Below the pieces are notes generated by a model. The model was not told where the DNA came from and ran no database searches. It saw only the letters and a list, made by a program, of their open reading frames with translations. A stretch of DNA of 64,000 nucleotides from Elioraea sp. (GTDB lineage: Bacteria > Pseudomonadota > Alphaproteobacteria > Acetobacterales > Acetobacteraceae), in assembly GCF_022842375.1 (NCBI RefSeq), contig NZ_JALHPR010000020.1, positions 21,817 to 85,816 on the forward strand, in the 5' to 3' direction. Below, one piece after another: positions 16,365-25,185 of the stretch; position 1 is the stretch's first letter; each line of letters starts with the position of its first letter. The translations under genes and the position numbers were made by a program.

Positions 16365-17021
16365 TCAGGGGCGGATGATGCGCTGGTAGTCCCCGCTCGT
16401 CCGCAGCGTCACCGTCACGTCGCGGCCCGATCGGTTGCGCCAGAACCAGCCATGCGTGCCGTCGAAGGCAGCGGTGAACGCGCCCTGCTCGCCCTGGCTG
16501 CCGCGGCCGCTGCGATAGCTGTGGGAGAAATTGCGCGGCGCGTTCGGCGGCTCGCCATGCAGGTCGAAATTGACCGGCCCGTTCGCCGACCACGTGTAGG
16601 TTGCGCGTGCCCCCTGGCGCATCTCGAGCTTCACCTCGAGCCCTTGGCTGGGCTTGAGCGTGATCGTCGTCTCGTCGCTGTGCGCAGTGGGGGCTGGCTG
16701 CGCCGAAGCGGTGCCGATGAACAGGCGCGCAAGCACGGCCGCTGCCCCCGGCAGGGCGGAGCGCTGTTCCGGCTGCCCGGCCGGCGCGACAGCGGGTGCG
16801 GCGTGATCGGCCTCCGCCTCCTCGGCGAGTTGGCGCTTGATCTCGCCCATCTCCGTCAGGCCGATGGTGCGGCCGATCCCGGTCGGGTCGATGCCGTATT
16901 CGGCAGGCAGCACGACAGTGACGAGGATGACGGCCGCGGCAACGATGGCGATCGCCGTGGAGCGCAGGAGCTGCTTCGTGGTGGGCAGCTCGGCGCGGGT
17001 CGGAAGGTCGTGGTTGTACAT
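16365..17021 (-). CDS. HupE-associated transmembrane anchor protein
   Basis: 218 aa. One N-terminal membrane helix (residues about 18-40, STAIAIVAAAVILVTVVLP) follows the motif LPTRAELPTTKQLLRS. Then comes a Pro/Ala-rich linker and a beta-rich exported domain (YTWSANGPVNFDLHGEP; THGWFWRNRSGRDVTVTLRTSG). This matches the small conserved proteins annotated as transmembrane anchor protein that accompany HupE/UreJ-like genes in alphaproteobacteria. It starts 12 bp after the hupE stop, so it is in the same operon. Its biochemical role is unknown. Confidence 0.78.
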   Translation of the reverse strand: MYNHDLPTRAELPTTKQLLRSTAIAIVAAAVILVTVVLPAEYGIDPTGIGRTIGLTEMGEIKRQLAEEAEADHAAPAVAPAGQPEQRSALPGAAAVLARLFIGTASAQPAPTAHSDETTITLKPSQGLEVKLEMRQGARATYTWSANGPVNFDLHGEPPNAPRNFSHSYRSGRGSQGEQGAFTAAFDGTHGWFWRNRSGRDVTVTLRTSGDYQRIIRP

Positions 17022-17033
17022 GGCGCATGCTCC

Positions 17034-17756
17034 TCAGGAGACGAACCAGCCGGTGAGCTGATAGCCGATCAGCACGAACCCGGCCGACATCATGACGACG
17101 TTTGCGGTGTAGGCATGGCGCAGGAAGCCCGGGCTGCGGCGCCAGAAGCCCATGACGATCAGGATCGCGGCGAGCGCGAGCAGTTGCCCGATCTCGACGC
17201 CGACGTTGAAGGCCAGCAGGTTCGGCAGCAGCCCGTCCGGCGAGATGTCGTAGTCGAGGATCTTCGACGACAGGCCGAAACCGTGGCAGAGGCCGAAGAC
17301 GAACGTCGCCGCCTTGGTGTCTGGCTGCACGCCGAACCAGCGCTGGTAGGCGCCAAGGTTGTCGAGCGCCTTGTAGACGACCGAGAACCCGATGATGGCA
17401 TCGATGATGTAGCTGTTGATGCCGATGCCGAAATAGACGCCGGCAAGCATCGTCACGGAATGGCCGAGCGCGAACAGGCTCACATGGATCGCGATGTCCT
17501 TCAGCCGGTAGAGGAAGAAGATCACGCCGAACAGGAACAGGATGTGGTCATAGCCGGTGACCATGTGCTTGGCGCCGAGATAGACGAAGGGGATCAGGTG
17601 GATGCCCGTGATCTCCTGGATGTAGCCCTTGTCGCCCTCGGCCACGGCGTGGGCGAAGGCAATGGTGGTCGTCATGGGAAGGCAGAGGCACAGCGCAGAG
17701 GCGGGGCGCCACGGCGTGCGCGGCAGGAGGCGTGCTCCTGGCAGGATCGGGGTCAT
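17034..17756 (-). CDS. HupE/UreJ family metal permease-like membrane protein
   Basis: 240 aa. An N-terminal hydrophobic leader (about residues 16-36) precedes about six transmembrane helices. Candidate metal ligands are conserved: VTGYDHILFLFG, FALGHSVTM and FGLCHGFGLSSKILDY, the His motifs known from HupE/UreJ nickel or cobalt transport proteins. No hydrogenase or urease genes occur in the window. A His-rich exported protein is encoded 69 bp upstream and the membrane anchor 12 bp downstream, which suggests a metal uptake operon. The metal is inference. Confidence 0.85.
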   Translation of the reverse strand: MTPILPGARLLPRTPWRPASALCLCLPMTTTIAFAHAVAEGDKGYIQEITGIHLIPFVYLGAKHMVTGYDHILFLFGVIFFLYRLKDIAIHVSLFALGHSVTMLAGVYFGIGINSYIIDAIIGFSVVYKALDNLGAYQRWFGVQPDTKAATFVFGLCHGFGLSSKILDYDISPDGLLPNLLAFNVGVEIGQLLALAAILIVMGFWRRSPGFLRHAYTANVVMMSAGFVLIGYQLTGWFVS

Positions 17757-17825
17757 GAGAGATCCGATTGAACGGTGTGGGGTGACATCAGCACGCGCCG
17801 GCCCTGCGCGCGATGGACCGGCGCT

Positions 17826-18218
17826 CTATCCGCGCCGGCGGGGCGGACGCTCCAGCCCGCCCTCCACTCCAGGCGGCAGCCCTTCGCCGGCTGCGTGCAA
17901 TGGCGGCGCCCGTGCCGGCTGGCGAGCCGGCGCTGCTGCTGCCGTCATCACCGCGTCGTGCAGATGATCGAGCGGGCCATGATCGTGGCTGCGCGGCCCG
18001 TCGCCGAATGGCCCGGCATCGGCAACGTCGTCATGGTCGTGGCGATGGCCAAGGTCATGGCCGTGCGCGTGGGGTGCGGCATGACCGATGAGGAGGGTGC
18101 CGATGGCAGCGACCGGGCCTGCCATCGTGCCGTTCCAGCTCGGCCCGGCCGCGCTGAGCGCGATCCAGGCGGCCAGGGCCAGCCTTGCGAGGACACCGAT
18201 CCGCGACCTGCGGTGCAA
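17826..18218 (-). CDS. Small His-rich exported protein upstream of hupE
   Basis: 130 aa if TTG 18218 (preceded by GGGGAA) is used. This gives a signal-peptide-like start MHRRSRIGVLARLALAAWIA, then GHAAPHAHGHDLGHRHDHDD, a dense His/Asp metal-binding tract, and a second cluster RSHDHGPLDHLHD. An internal ATG at 18125 gives 99 aa without the leader. The Pro/Arg-rich tail looks unstructured. It has the look of the small metal-responsive proteins found beside metal transporters. No named family is certain, and it could be missed by gene callers. Confidence 0.5.
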   Translation of the reverse strand: MHRRSRIGVLARLALAAWIALSAAGPSWNGTMAGPVAAIGTLLIGHAAPHAHGHDLGHRHDHDDVADAGPFGDGPRSHDHGPLDHLHDAVMTAAAAPARQPARAPPLHAAGEGLPPGVEGGLERPPRRRG

Positions 18219-18443
18219 ACGCCGATTCCCCTGGATTTCCGCAGCCAGCGCCCCTGGCCGCGTCGACGCGATACCACTGTGGGAGTATCCATGCCAGGGG
18301 AGAAGGATCAGATCATGAGAGCGCGGCACATCAACGCCTTCCACCCGGAGAACCCGCGGAACCTTGCCGGGGAGGCTGCGATCTGCGGGGCCGATCGTGC
18401 CAGGAACTCCTGCGACCCGGCGACCTGAGGCCCGACCTTTCGC

Positions 18444-18881
18444 GTGCTTGATATCGCAACCCTCGGCGGATTGTTCCTCGCGGCCTTCGTCGCGGCCACG
18501 CTGCTGCCGATGGGCTCGGAAGCGGCGCTCGTCGGGCTGCTGCTCGCCGAGGCGCATGCCGCCTGGGTGCTGATCGCGGTCGCGAGCATCGGCAACGTTG
18601 CAGGCTCCGCCGTGAACTGGGGGCTCGGCCGGTCGATCGAACGCTTCCGCGACCGGCGCTGGTTCCCCGCCGATGCCGCCTCGCTCGACCGCGCGCAGGC
18701 CTGGTACCGGCGCTGGGGCCGCTGGTCGCTGCTGCTGAGCTGGGTGCCGGTGATCGGCGATCCGCTGACGGTGATCGCCGGGGTGATGCGCGAGGCCTTC
18801 GTGCCGTTCCTGCTCGTGGTCGCCATCGCCAAGGTGGGCCGCTACCTGGTCGTGGCGGGGATCACGCTCGGCTGGTCGTGA
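18444..18881 (+). CDS. YqaA family (DedA-like) membrane protein, copy 1
   Basis: 145 aa. FVAATLLPMGSEAALVGLLLAEA near the N-terminus and SWVPVIGDPLTVIAGVMREAFVPFLLVVAIAKVGRY match E. coli YqaA, a small DedA/SNARE-associated-Golgi relative thought to act in lipid or membrane homeostasis. There are about four hydrophobic spans. Start is GTG 18444. A second full copy lies at 22450 and a truncated copy at 19698. The preceding 18219-18443 shows no clear gene. Confidence 0.85.
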   Translation: MLDIATLGGLFLAAFVAATLLPMGSEAALVGLLLAEAHAAWVLIAVASIGNVAGSAVNWGLGRSIERFRDRRWFPADAASLDRAQAWYRRWGRWSLLLSWVPVIGDPLTVIAGVMREAFVPFLLVVAIAKVGRYLVVAGITLGWS

Positions 18882-18982
18882 GCGCTGGGCTGCGCGGTGC
18901 GGGGCGGCCCACCCTGTCGGAAAACGTGACATCGCCGATGCCCGGCGCAGCATAACGATGCCGGATCAACACGTTGCGTAAG

Positions 18983-18998
18983 TGGTACATTTCTTGCA
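18983..18998 (+). promoter_or_regulatory. Sigma-54 (RpoN) promoter
   Basis: TGGTACA-TTTC-TTGCA has the GG and GC dinucleotides at exactly the -24/-12 spacing and fits TGGYACR-N4-TTGCW. It lies about 120 bp upstream of the lipocalin-like gene on the same strand. Confidence 0.65.
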
Positions 18999-19119
18999 AC
19001 TTTGGTTTGCGCCGGTCACACGGCTGCGTGTGCCGTGACGCGTCCGGCCCGAATGCGATGACGTCGGTCACGGAAAGCCGCTTCGGCGCCCGGGGCGGTG
19101 TGGTGGAAAGGAGTGTTTC

Positions 19120-19656
19120 ATGCTTCGTCGGATCGGCTTGACGCTTCCTTTGGCAACGCTGCTGGCCTTCTCGTGCCTGCCCGGCCGGCCCGCTGCGGCC
19201 CAGGCTCCTGCACCCCAGGGGCCTGCAATTGCGGATGGGATCGTCGGCGTGTGGGCGCTCGTGTCGGTCACGAGCGAACGGGAGGGTTCAAGGGCCCAGC
19301 CGTTCGGCCCGAACCCGAAAGGCATCCTGATCTTTACCCGCGACGGGCATTTCAGCCTCTACCAATCTCGGGCGGAGCTTCCCCGGCTGGCCGCGAATGA
19401 CCGCGCGCGCGCGACCCCCGATGAGGCGATGACGATCGTCAAGGACTCCATCGCCTATTACGGCACCTATACTGTTGACGAGGCGGCCAGATCACTCTCG
19501 GTGACGCTCGCGGCGAGCACCTATGCGAATCTGCTCGGGCCCGCGCAACGGCGGATCGTCACCGTGCTGAGCGCGACCGATCTCGAGTTCAGCAACACAA
19601 GGACGCCGAACGGCATGACCCTCCACACCGTCTGGCGGCGAGCCCCGCCGCGTTAG
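19120..19656 (+). CDS. Exported lipocalin-like domain protein
   Basis: 178 aa. The signal peptide MLRRIGLTLPLATLLAFSCLP runs to about AAAQA. Then GVWALVSVTSEREG, GILIFTRDGHFSLYQ, AYYGTYTVDEAARSLSV and a C-terminal TLHTVWRR give the pattern of the lipocalin-like domain (Lipocalin_5) of secreted bacterial proteins. Ligand unknown. GGAAAGGAG lies 7 bp before the ATG. A sigma-54-type promoter lies upstream and a terminator hairpin right at its end, so it is a single-gene unit. Confidence 0.8.
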   Translation: MLRRIGLTLPLATLLAFSCLPGRPAAAQAPAPQGPAIADGIVGVWALVSVTSEREGSRAQPFGPNPKGILIFTRDGHFSLYQSRAELPRLAANDRARATPDEAMTIVKDSIAYYGTYTVDEAARSLSVTLAASTYANLLGPAQRRIVTVLSATDLEFSNTRTPNGMTLHTVWRRAPPR

Positions 19657-19663
19657 CGGGGCT
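19641..19663 (+). terminator. Terminator hairpin after the lipocalin-like gene
   Basis: AGCCCCGC-(7 nt)-GCGGGGCT, 8-bp perfect stem overlapping the end of the coding region, followed by TT and G-rich sequence. Confidence 0.6.
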
Positions 19664-19697
19664 TTGGGGGAAAACCCTGGCGCGCGCAGGTCGGGTC

Positions 19698-19873
19698 ACC
19701 GGCGCTCCCGCCGCTGGAAGTCGTTGCTGAGCTGGGTGCCGGTGATCGGGGACCAGCTGACGGTGATCGCCGCCGTGATGCGCGAGCGGTTCGTGCCATT
19801 CCTGCTCGTGGTCGCCGCCGCGAAGGTGGGACGCTACATCGTGGTGGCGGGGATCACGCTGGGGTGGTCGTGA
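19698..19873 (+). pseudogene. Truncated yqaA copy (C-terminal part only)
   Basis: The reading frame SLLSWVPVIGDQLTVIAAVM, FVPFLLVVAAAKVGRY, GITLGWS corresponds to the last third of the two complete YqaA copies (18444, 22450), with one codon missing and several substitutions. The first two thirds are absent, replaced by the lipocalin gene and 40 bp of unrelated sequence. An open frame back to TTG 19664 would encode 69 aa, but it has no convincing ribosome binding site. Confidence 0.75.
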
Positions 19874-19937
19874 CCCACGCTGCGAGCCCCGGTTCCCCGC
19901 CAGGTGCGCGACGGCGCGGCCCGGCCTGGCCACGCCC

Positions 19938-20609
19938 CTACGGCATGGTGGCGGGCTGGGAGAACGGTTTCGTCGCATCCACCACGAACATCACCAGCGA
20001 GAGGAGGTCTGTCGCGCCGGTGCTCGACACCTGCATCGGTACATCGGCGCCATGGCCTGCGATGACCTCCCCTTGGCGCACGCGCATGACCCCGTGGGGC
20101 GTTCGCTGGCTCGTCTCCCCCGCGATGACGTAGAACGCCTCCGACCCCGGATGCGTGTGCACGGGCGTGACGCTGCCGGGCTGCCCTGTCGCCTGATTGA
20201 TGCGCAGGAGGTAGCGAGGGGCGGCAAACTCGGGAACGGGGCCGACCTCGGCGATCTTCGTTGCCCCCTGTGAACCACCCCCTGGGGGCCCGAGGGTGCA
20301 CAGCCAGAACCTGTCCACTGCCGCGAGGGCCAACCCCGTCGGGCCCTCTGCAGCGCGGGCCTCGCTCAACGACGCGAAGGTCTCGATCCGCCAAACAAGA
20401 GGCCCCACGGGCAGTCGCTCGATGCGTTTCTCCGCGAGTGGCCTGATAACCAGGGCCGGCGCATCCTGCGCCAGCGTCGGCACGGGCGAGAAGGCCTGCG
20501 CAAACCCGACGGCTGCAGCGCCGGCCGCGATCCCGATCGCGCGACGCCGTGTGGGTGCAGCGCGGCTTTCCCCGGGATCCGGTGTCGCTGCACTGGTCTT
20601 CGCTGTCAT
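19938..20609 (-). CDS. Cupin-domain protein with Tat-like leader
   Basis: 223 aa. TRRRAIGIAAGAAAVGFA near the N-terminus is twin-arginine-like. The cupin core is around SVTPVHTHPGSEAFYVIAGE (metal ligands H-x-H and E) and GEVIAGHGADVPMQV. Probably a periplasmic metal-dependent small-molecule binding protein or enzyme; substrate unknown. It is divergent from the AraC-TPR regulator over 129 bp, so that regulator may control it (inference). Confidence 0.8.
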   Translation of the reverse strand: MTAKTSAATPDPGESRAAPTRRRAIGIAAGAAAVGFAQAFSPVPTLAQDAPALVIRPLAEKRIERLPVGPLVWRIETFASLSEARAAEGPTGLALAAVDRFWLCTLGPPGGGSQGATKIAEVGPVPEFAAPRYLLRINQATGQPGSVTPVHTHPGSEAFYVIAGETSQRTPHGVMRVRQGEVIAGHGADVPMQVSSTGATDLLSLVMFVVDATKPFSQPATMP

Positions 20610-20738
20610 GGCTTGTTTCCCGTCCTCGTTTCGCTGGGTCCGACTGCGCTATGATGATGGGCGGGACGCGGAAGGTTCTGTCCGTTGCGCGCCACGCTGT
20701 CCGCAACCCGCCAGCCGTCGCTCCTCCGGAGGTCGCCC

Positions 20739-22310
20739 ATGAAGCGATCCAGGTCCGCGATTCTGAACGGTCCCGGCCGCGTGGCTGCCTGCGCCCTTTT
20801 CCTGTCCATCCCCCCGGCGGCAGAGGGCTTCGGTGGCTGCGTGCGGCGGGCGATGCTGGCGGCCTCCGCCGTGCTGGAGCGCGATCCGGCCGCGATCCCC
20901 AGCCTCGCCGAACTGGCGGCCGCGGCAGGCGTATCGCCGCGCACGCTGCAGCGCGCGTTCGCGCACGTGCTGGGGCTTTCGCCGGGAGCGGCGCTGCGGC
21001 AACTGCGGTTGGCTGCGGCGCGACAGACGCTGCGCAACGGTGCAGCGCGCTCGGTGGTCGCGGCTGCGCAGCACCACGGTTTCGAGCATCCGGGGCGCTT
21101 TGCCATCTCCTACGCGCGGACTTTCGGCGAGGCGCCGTCCGCCACGTTGCGCGCTGCCCGCGGAGGCGGGTTGCCGGCGGTCGCACCGCCCCACCGTGCG
21201 CCGGTCATGCTGCGGGCGCTCATGCCGGACTCGGCGGCGGATCGTGCAGGGGCGCGCCGGGCCACCGAGGACCTCCAGATCGCGATTGGCCGGGCCCCCG
21301 GCCTCGCGCTGCTCGACCCAGAGAGCGCCACCGGCAGCCCTTGGGGGCTGCTGCGCCTGGACGGAAGCGTCGCGGCAGGGTCCGTCGTCATCTCCGTCGT
21401 CAGGCCCGCTTCAGGAACGGTGCTGGGAACGATCCGCGAGCCACTGCGCAGGCGTGCCGGCATTGCCTGGGCGGACCGTGCGATCGGCACCATGCGGGCG
21501 CTCGTGGCCGCCGAGCAGGCAGAGCGTGCGCGGCGCACCCCGCCGCGACGCGCCGATGTCGAGGCACTCGTTGCCCGTGCGCTGCCCGCCGCTCTCTCGC
21601 AGGAGCCAGACCTTGTCGGCGTCGCGCTTGAGCTCGTCAGTGAGGCGCTTGAGCGCGATCCTGCCCATCCGCGTGCCCTTGCCCTAGCGGGGTGGGCGCG
21701 TGCGATCGGCGCCAACCACGCCTTCACCCTCGACCCCGAGGGCGAGCGCGGCCGTGCGCGCGACGAGTGCGGGCGGGCACTGGCGCTCGCCCCGGACGAT
21801 CCGGAGGTGCTGACGCTCTCTGCCGGCATCCTCTCGCTCACCGGCAGCCTCGATGCCGCGGAAGGGCTCGTGAAGCGCAGCCTCGGCATCGATCCCTGCC
21901 AGCCGGAGGCGCTACGGCGCCTCGGCTTCATCTGCAACTTCCGCGGCGATGGCCGCCGCGGCGCAGAGGCGTTCCGGCGGGCCTTCCGCCTCTTTCCTGG
22001 TGGCGGCGACGGTGCGATGTCGCTCATCGGGCTCGGCGTCGCGCATTTCATCCAGGGCGACTACGGGCGCGCCGCGAGGAGCCTTGCCTCCGCGCTGGAG
22101 CGACAGCCGGCGCGCGCCTGGCCGCACCGGTTCCTTGCCGCGGCCGCGATGCATCTCGGCGCCGAGCAGGAGGCCCGGCGCTCGCTCACAGCACTGCGCC
22201 GTGCGTTTCCCGACCTGACGGTCGAGCTCTGTGCCCGCTCGGGCGTGCTGCATCCGGAGGCCAAGGCCAGGATGCTCGACGGCCTCATCAGGAGCGGGCT
22301 GCCCCGCTGA
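20739..22310 (+). CDS. AraC-type HTH regulator fused to a TPR-rich C-terminal domain
   Basis: 523 aa. Residues about 35-145 are an AraC HTH_18 domain (SLAELAAAAGVSPRTLQRAF and HHGFEHPGRFAISYARTFGE). The middle (about 170-290) recalls the degenerate TolB/FlgO-like region of class III cyclase-type regulators (ATEDLQIAIGRAPGLALLD). Residues about 320-515 hold TPR-like repeats (AKVGRY-type segments are absent; LALAPDDPEVLTLSAGILSL and CQPEALRRLGFICNF are typical). CCGGAGG precedes ATG 20739. An earlier in-frame start would add 18 unconserved residues. No transmembrane helix. Probable cytoplasmic transcription factor that senses a protein partner or ligand through the TPR part. Confidence 0.8.
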   Translation: MKRSRSAILNGPGRVAACALFLSIPPAAEGFGGCVRRAMLAASAVLERDPAAIPSLAELAAAAGVSPRTLQRAFAHVLGLSPGAALRQLRLAAARQTLRNGAARSVVAAAQHHGFEHPGRFAISYARTFGEAPSATLRAARGGGLPAVAPPHRAPVMLRALMPDSAADRAGARRATEDLQIAIGRAPGLALLDPESATGSPWGLLRLDGSVAAGSVVISVVRPASGTVLGTIREPLRRRAGIAWADRAIGTMRALVAAEQAERARRTPPRRADVEALVARALPAALSQEPDLVGVALELVSEALERDPAHPRALALAGWARAIGANHAFTLDPEGERGRARDECGRALALAPDDPEVLTLSAGILSLTGSLDAAEGLVKRSLGIDPCQPEALRRLGFICNFRGDGRRGAEAFRRAFRLFPGGGDGAMSLIGLGVAHFIQGDYGRAARSLASALERQPARAWPHRFLAAAAMHLGAEQEARRSLTALRRAFPDLTVELCARSGVLHPEAKARMLDGLIRSGLPR

Positions 22311-22362
22311 GGCCGGCGCGCGACCGCCGCCCCCCTTGCCGGACGAGGGCATAACGGCCCAC

Positions 22363-22438
22363 TTGGCGCGCGCCTAATTTGGTTCAGCCCCAGCCTTCCG
22401 AGCTGGTTACGCGGGTTCGATTGCTTCCACCCGCTCCA
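22363..22438 (+). pseudogene. Chimeric tRNA remnant (3' parts of tRNA-Tyr and tRNA-Gly)
   Basis: Positions 22363-22386 match the variable arm and start of the T arm of the intact tRNA-Tyr at 16033 (TTGGCGC, CGCCTA, TTGGTTCA). Positions 22386-22438 match tRNA-Gly from the D-arm end through CCA, with the TCC anticodon stem-loop kept but the T stem broken (GCGGG facing GCTTC). The 5' halves and the intergenic spacer are missing, so neither half can be functional. Confidence 0.85.
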
Positions 22439-22449
22439 GGGACCCGCGC

Positions 22450-22887
22450 ATGCTCGACGTCGCCACCCTTGGCGGATTGTTCTTCGCGGCCTTCGTGGCG
22501 GCGACGCTGCTGCCGATGGGCTCGGAAGCCGCCCTCGTCGCGCTGTTGCTCGCCGAGACCCATGCCCCCTGGCTGCTGATCGCGGTTGCTGGCATCGGCA
22601 ACGTCGCGGGGTCGGCGGTGAACTGGGCGTTCGGCCGGTCGATCGAGCGGTTCCGTGACCGGCGTTGGTTCCCCGCCGATGCCGCGTCGCTCGACCGCGC
22701 GCAAGGTTGGTATCGCCGCTGGGGCCGCTGGTCGCTGCTGCTGAGCTGGGTGCCGGTGATCGGTGACCCGCTGGCGGTGATCGCCGGCGTGATGCGCGAG
22801 CGCTTCGTGCCGTTCCTGGTTGTTGTCGCCATCGCCAAGGTCGGCCGCTACCTGGTGGTGGCGGCGTTCACGCTGGGGTGGGCGTGA
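22450..22887 (+). CDS. YqaA family (DedA-like) membrane protein, copy 2
   Basis: 145 aa, the same length as copy 1 at 18444 and nearly the same sequence (FVAATLLPMGSEAALVALLL; SWVPVIGDPLAVIAGVMRER; KVGRYLVVAAFTLGWA). Differences are scattered conservative substitutions, so it is an intact paralogue. It begins with ATG only 11 bp after the tRNA remnant. Confidence 0.85.
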   Translation: MLDVATLGGLFFAAFVAATLLPMGSEAALVALLLAETHAPWLLIAVAGIGNVAGSAVNWAFGRSIERFRDRRWFPADAASLDRAQGWYRRWGRWSLLLSWVPVIGDPLAVIAGVMRERFVPFLVVVAIAKVGRYLVVAAFTLGWA

Positions 22888-23022
22888 GCGGGGGGCGATG
22901 CCGCTGCGCCCGCGCGAATTCCCGTTGCGAAGCGCCGAAGTGCCCTTCTGCCGCCGGCCGATCCGCAGCGGGTACACGTGTGCTACGCTCAGCAGTATGA
23001 ATCGGAGCGACAGGAGGCAGCG

Positions 23023-23472
23023 GTGGACGTTGAGAGGCCGTGGACTGACTTCATCATCAGGGGCTGCCCTGCGCGACGGACGTTTCCCAAGAATCCGCCC
23101 AGTCTACTTAATCTGCAGTTCCTGCGTATTGTCATACTCGGGAGCGGGGTCAATGTCGTTGTCAGATTCCCCTCGCTGCCCGAGGGGACGCCAGCAAAAT
23201 GGGCGCAACTGAAGTATCACCAGTTGGATTTGGTTTTTCGGTTCGATCTGCCGAAGATAATTCACTTTGATTTGCAGGGATGTATAGATTACAAATATGA
23301 TCCGGTCAATATCCATTTCAGCGAAAAGAAGTTTTCAATGATGTCAGCTTCTGCAGAAGAAGTGCTCTCCCTCACATTCCTTGAGTGTTATGCATTTTTT
23401 GTCCCTGACGCTGACTTACAGCTTAGTGACTTTATTCGGGACTTGGCGGGATCTGATCTGGAGACGTATTGA
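23023..23472 (+). CDS. AT-rich orphan gene, possibly an Imm50-like immunity protein
   Basis: 149 aa from GTG 23023, which has AGGAGG 5 bp upstream. An earlier in-frame GTG at 22978 would add 15 residues. From about 23100 the DNA is clearly more AT-rich than its surroundings, with codons such as AAA, TTT and AAT, which suggests transfer. The pattern VVVRFPSLPEGTPAKWAQLKY then LVFRFDLPKIIHFDLQG recalls the Imm50 group of polymorphic-toxin immunity proteins, but I am not certain. No toxin gene is adjacent. No signal peptide or membrane span. Confidence 0.55.
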   Translation: MDVERPWTDFIIRGCPARRTFPKNPPSLLNLQFLRIVILGSGVNVVVRFPSLPEGTPAKWAQLKYHQLDLVFRFDLPKIIHFDLQGCIDYKYDPVNIHFSEKKFSMMSASAEEVLSLTFLECYAFFVPDADLQLSDFIRDLAGSDLETY

Positions 23473-23481
23473 CACGTGTCA
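23470..23481. repeat. Perfect 12-bp palindrome TGACACGTGTCA
   Basis: A fully self-complementary site that includes the stop codon of the orphan gene and lies 228 bp upstream of tuf. It could be an operator. The rest of the gap 23473-23708 shows no convincing promoter hexamers. Confidence 0.4.
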
Positions 23482-23708
23482 GAGCAGCCTTGATGGAGCG
23501 CGTTGATCGACCCACGAAGCGATCATCCTAGATCGTTTTTCCAGAAACGTTCCATACCCCGGGGCCGCTTGCCGCTCCTGGCGTCACCTGATCCGACACC
23601 CCTTTCCCCGCACTCAAACCTGCGCTATGGCGCCGCCGCACGCGCGGGGCATGCCCCGGCACCACCCAACCGCCCGTCTCGGGCAACCCGGAAGCGACAG
23701 GACCTCCC

Positions 23709-24899
<1,191 letters not shown>

Positions 24900-24920
24900 A
24901 GGCCATCCGATAATTCTACT

Positions 24921-24942
24921 GCCGCGGCCGTCTGGCGGCGGC
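24921..24942 (+). terminator. Terminator-like hairpin after tuf copy 1
   Basis: GCCGCGGCC-GTCT-GGCGGCGGC pairs 8 of 9 positions, followed by TTCCT, 22 bp after the tuf stop. The remainder of the gap to tRNA-Trp (24943-25185) shows only a weak promoter candidate. Confidence 0.45.
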
Positions 24943-25088
24943 TTCCTGCGCTTCCGGTGCTCACGGCCCATCAGGCCGCTGCGCTCCGGTTCTCGGAAGC
25001 CTTGCCATCCGACTCACGGCAGCGAATTCTCGGACGGCCTTCGGGACTGGGGAGTCGCGCTGGCCCGCCTGTGCCTCAATATTCTGGG

Positions 25089-25115
25089 CTGACGGCGGGC
25101 GTGCGCTGGTATATG
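25089..25115 (+). promoter_or_regulatory. Weak putative promoter for tRNA-Trp/secE-nusG
   Basis: CTGACG (25089-25094), 15-bp spacer, TATATG (25110-25115), about 70 bp upstream of tRNA-Trp. The spacer is short, so this is a tentative call. Confidence 0.35.
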
Positions 25116-25185
25116 CACTGCCGCTTCCCGGTCAGCGACGCGCCTTTCCCACCTGCCGGCGGGAGAGGTGCGCGGCAGCCCGGCT

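Noticed and set aside
17826..18953. Full 375-codon minus-strand frame reaching back through yqaA
   Set aside because: Only the last 130 codons look like a real protein; the rest is the antisense of yqaA.
20628..20655. Promoter with TATGAT (20650-20655) for the AraC-TPR gene
   Set aside because: The -10 is good but no acceptable -35 exists at 16-18 bp.
16234..23708. Search for a tRNA-Thr or a phage integrase in the accessory region
   Set aside because: Neither was seen; the island idea rests only on the tRNA remnant and gene content.
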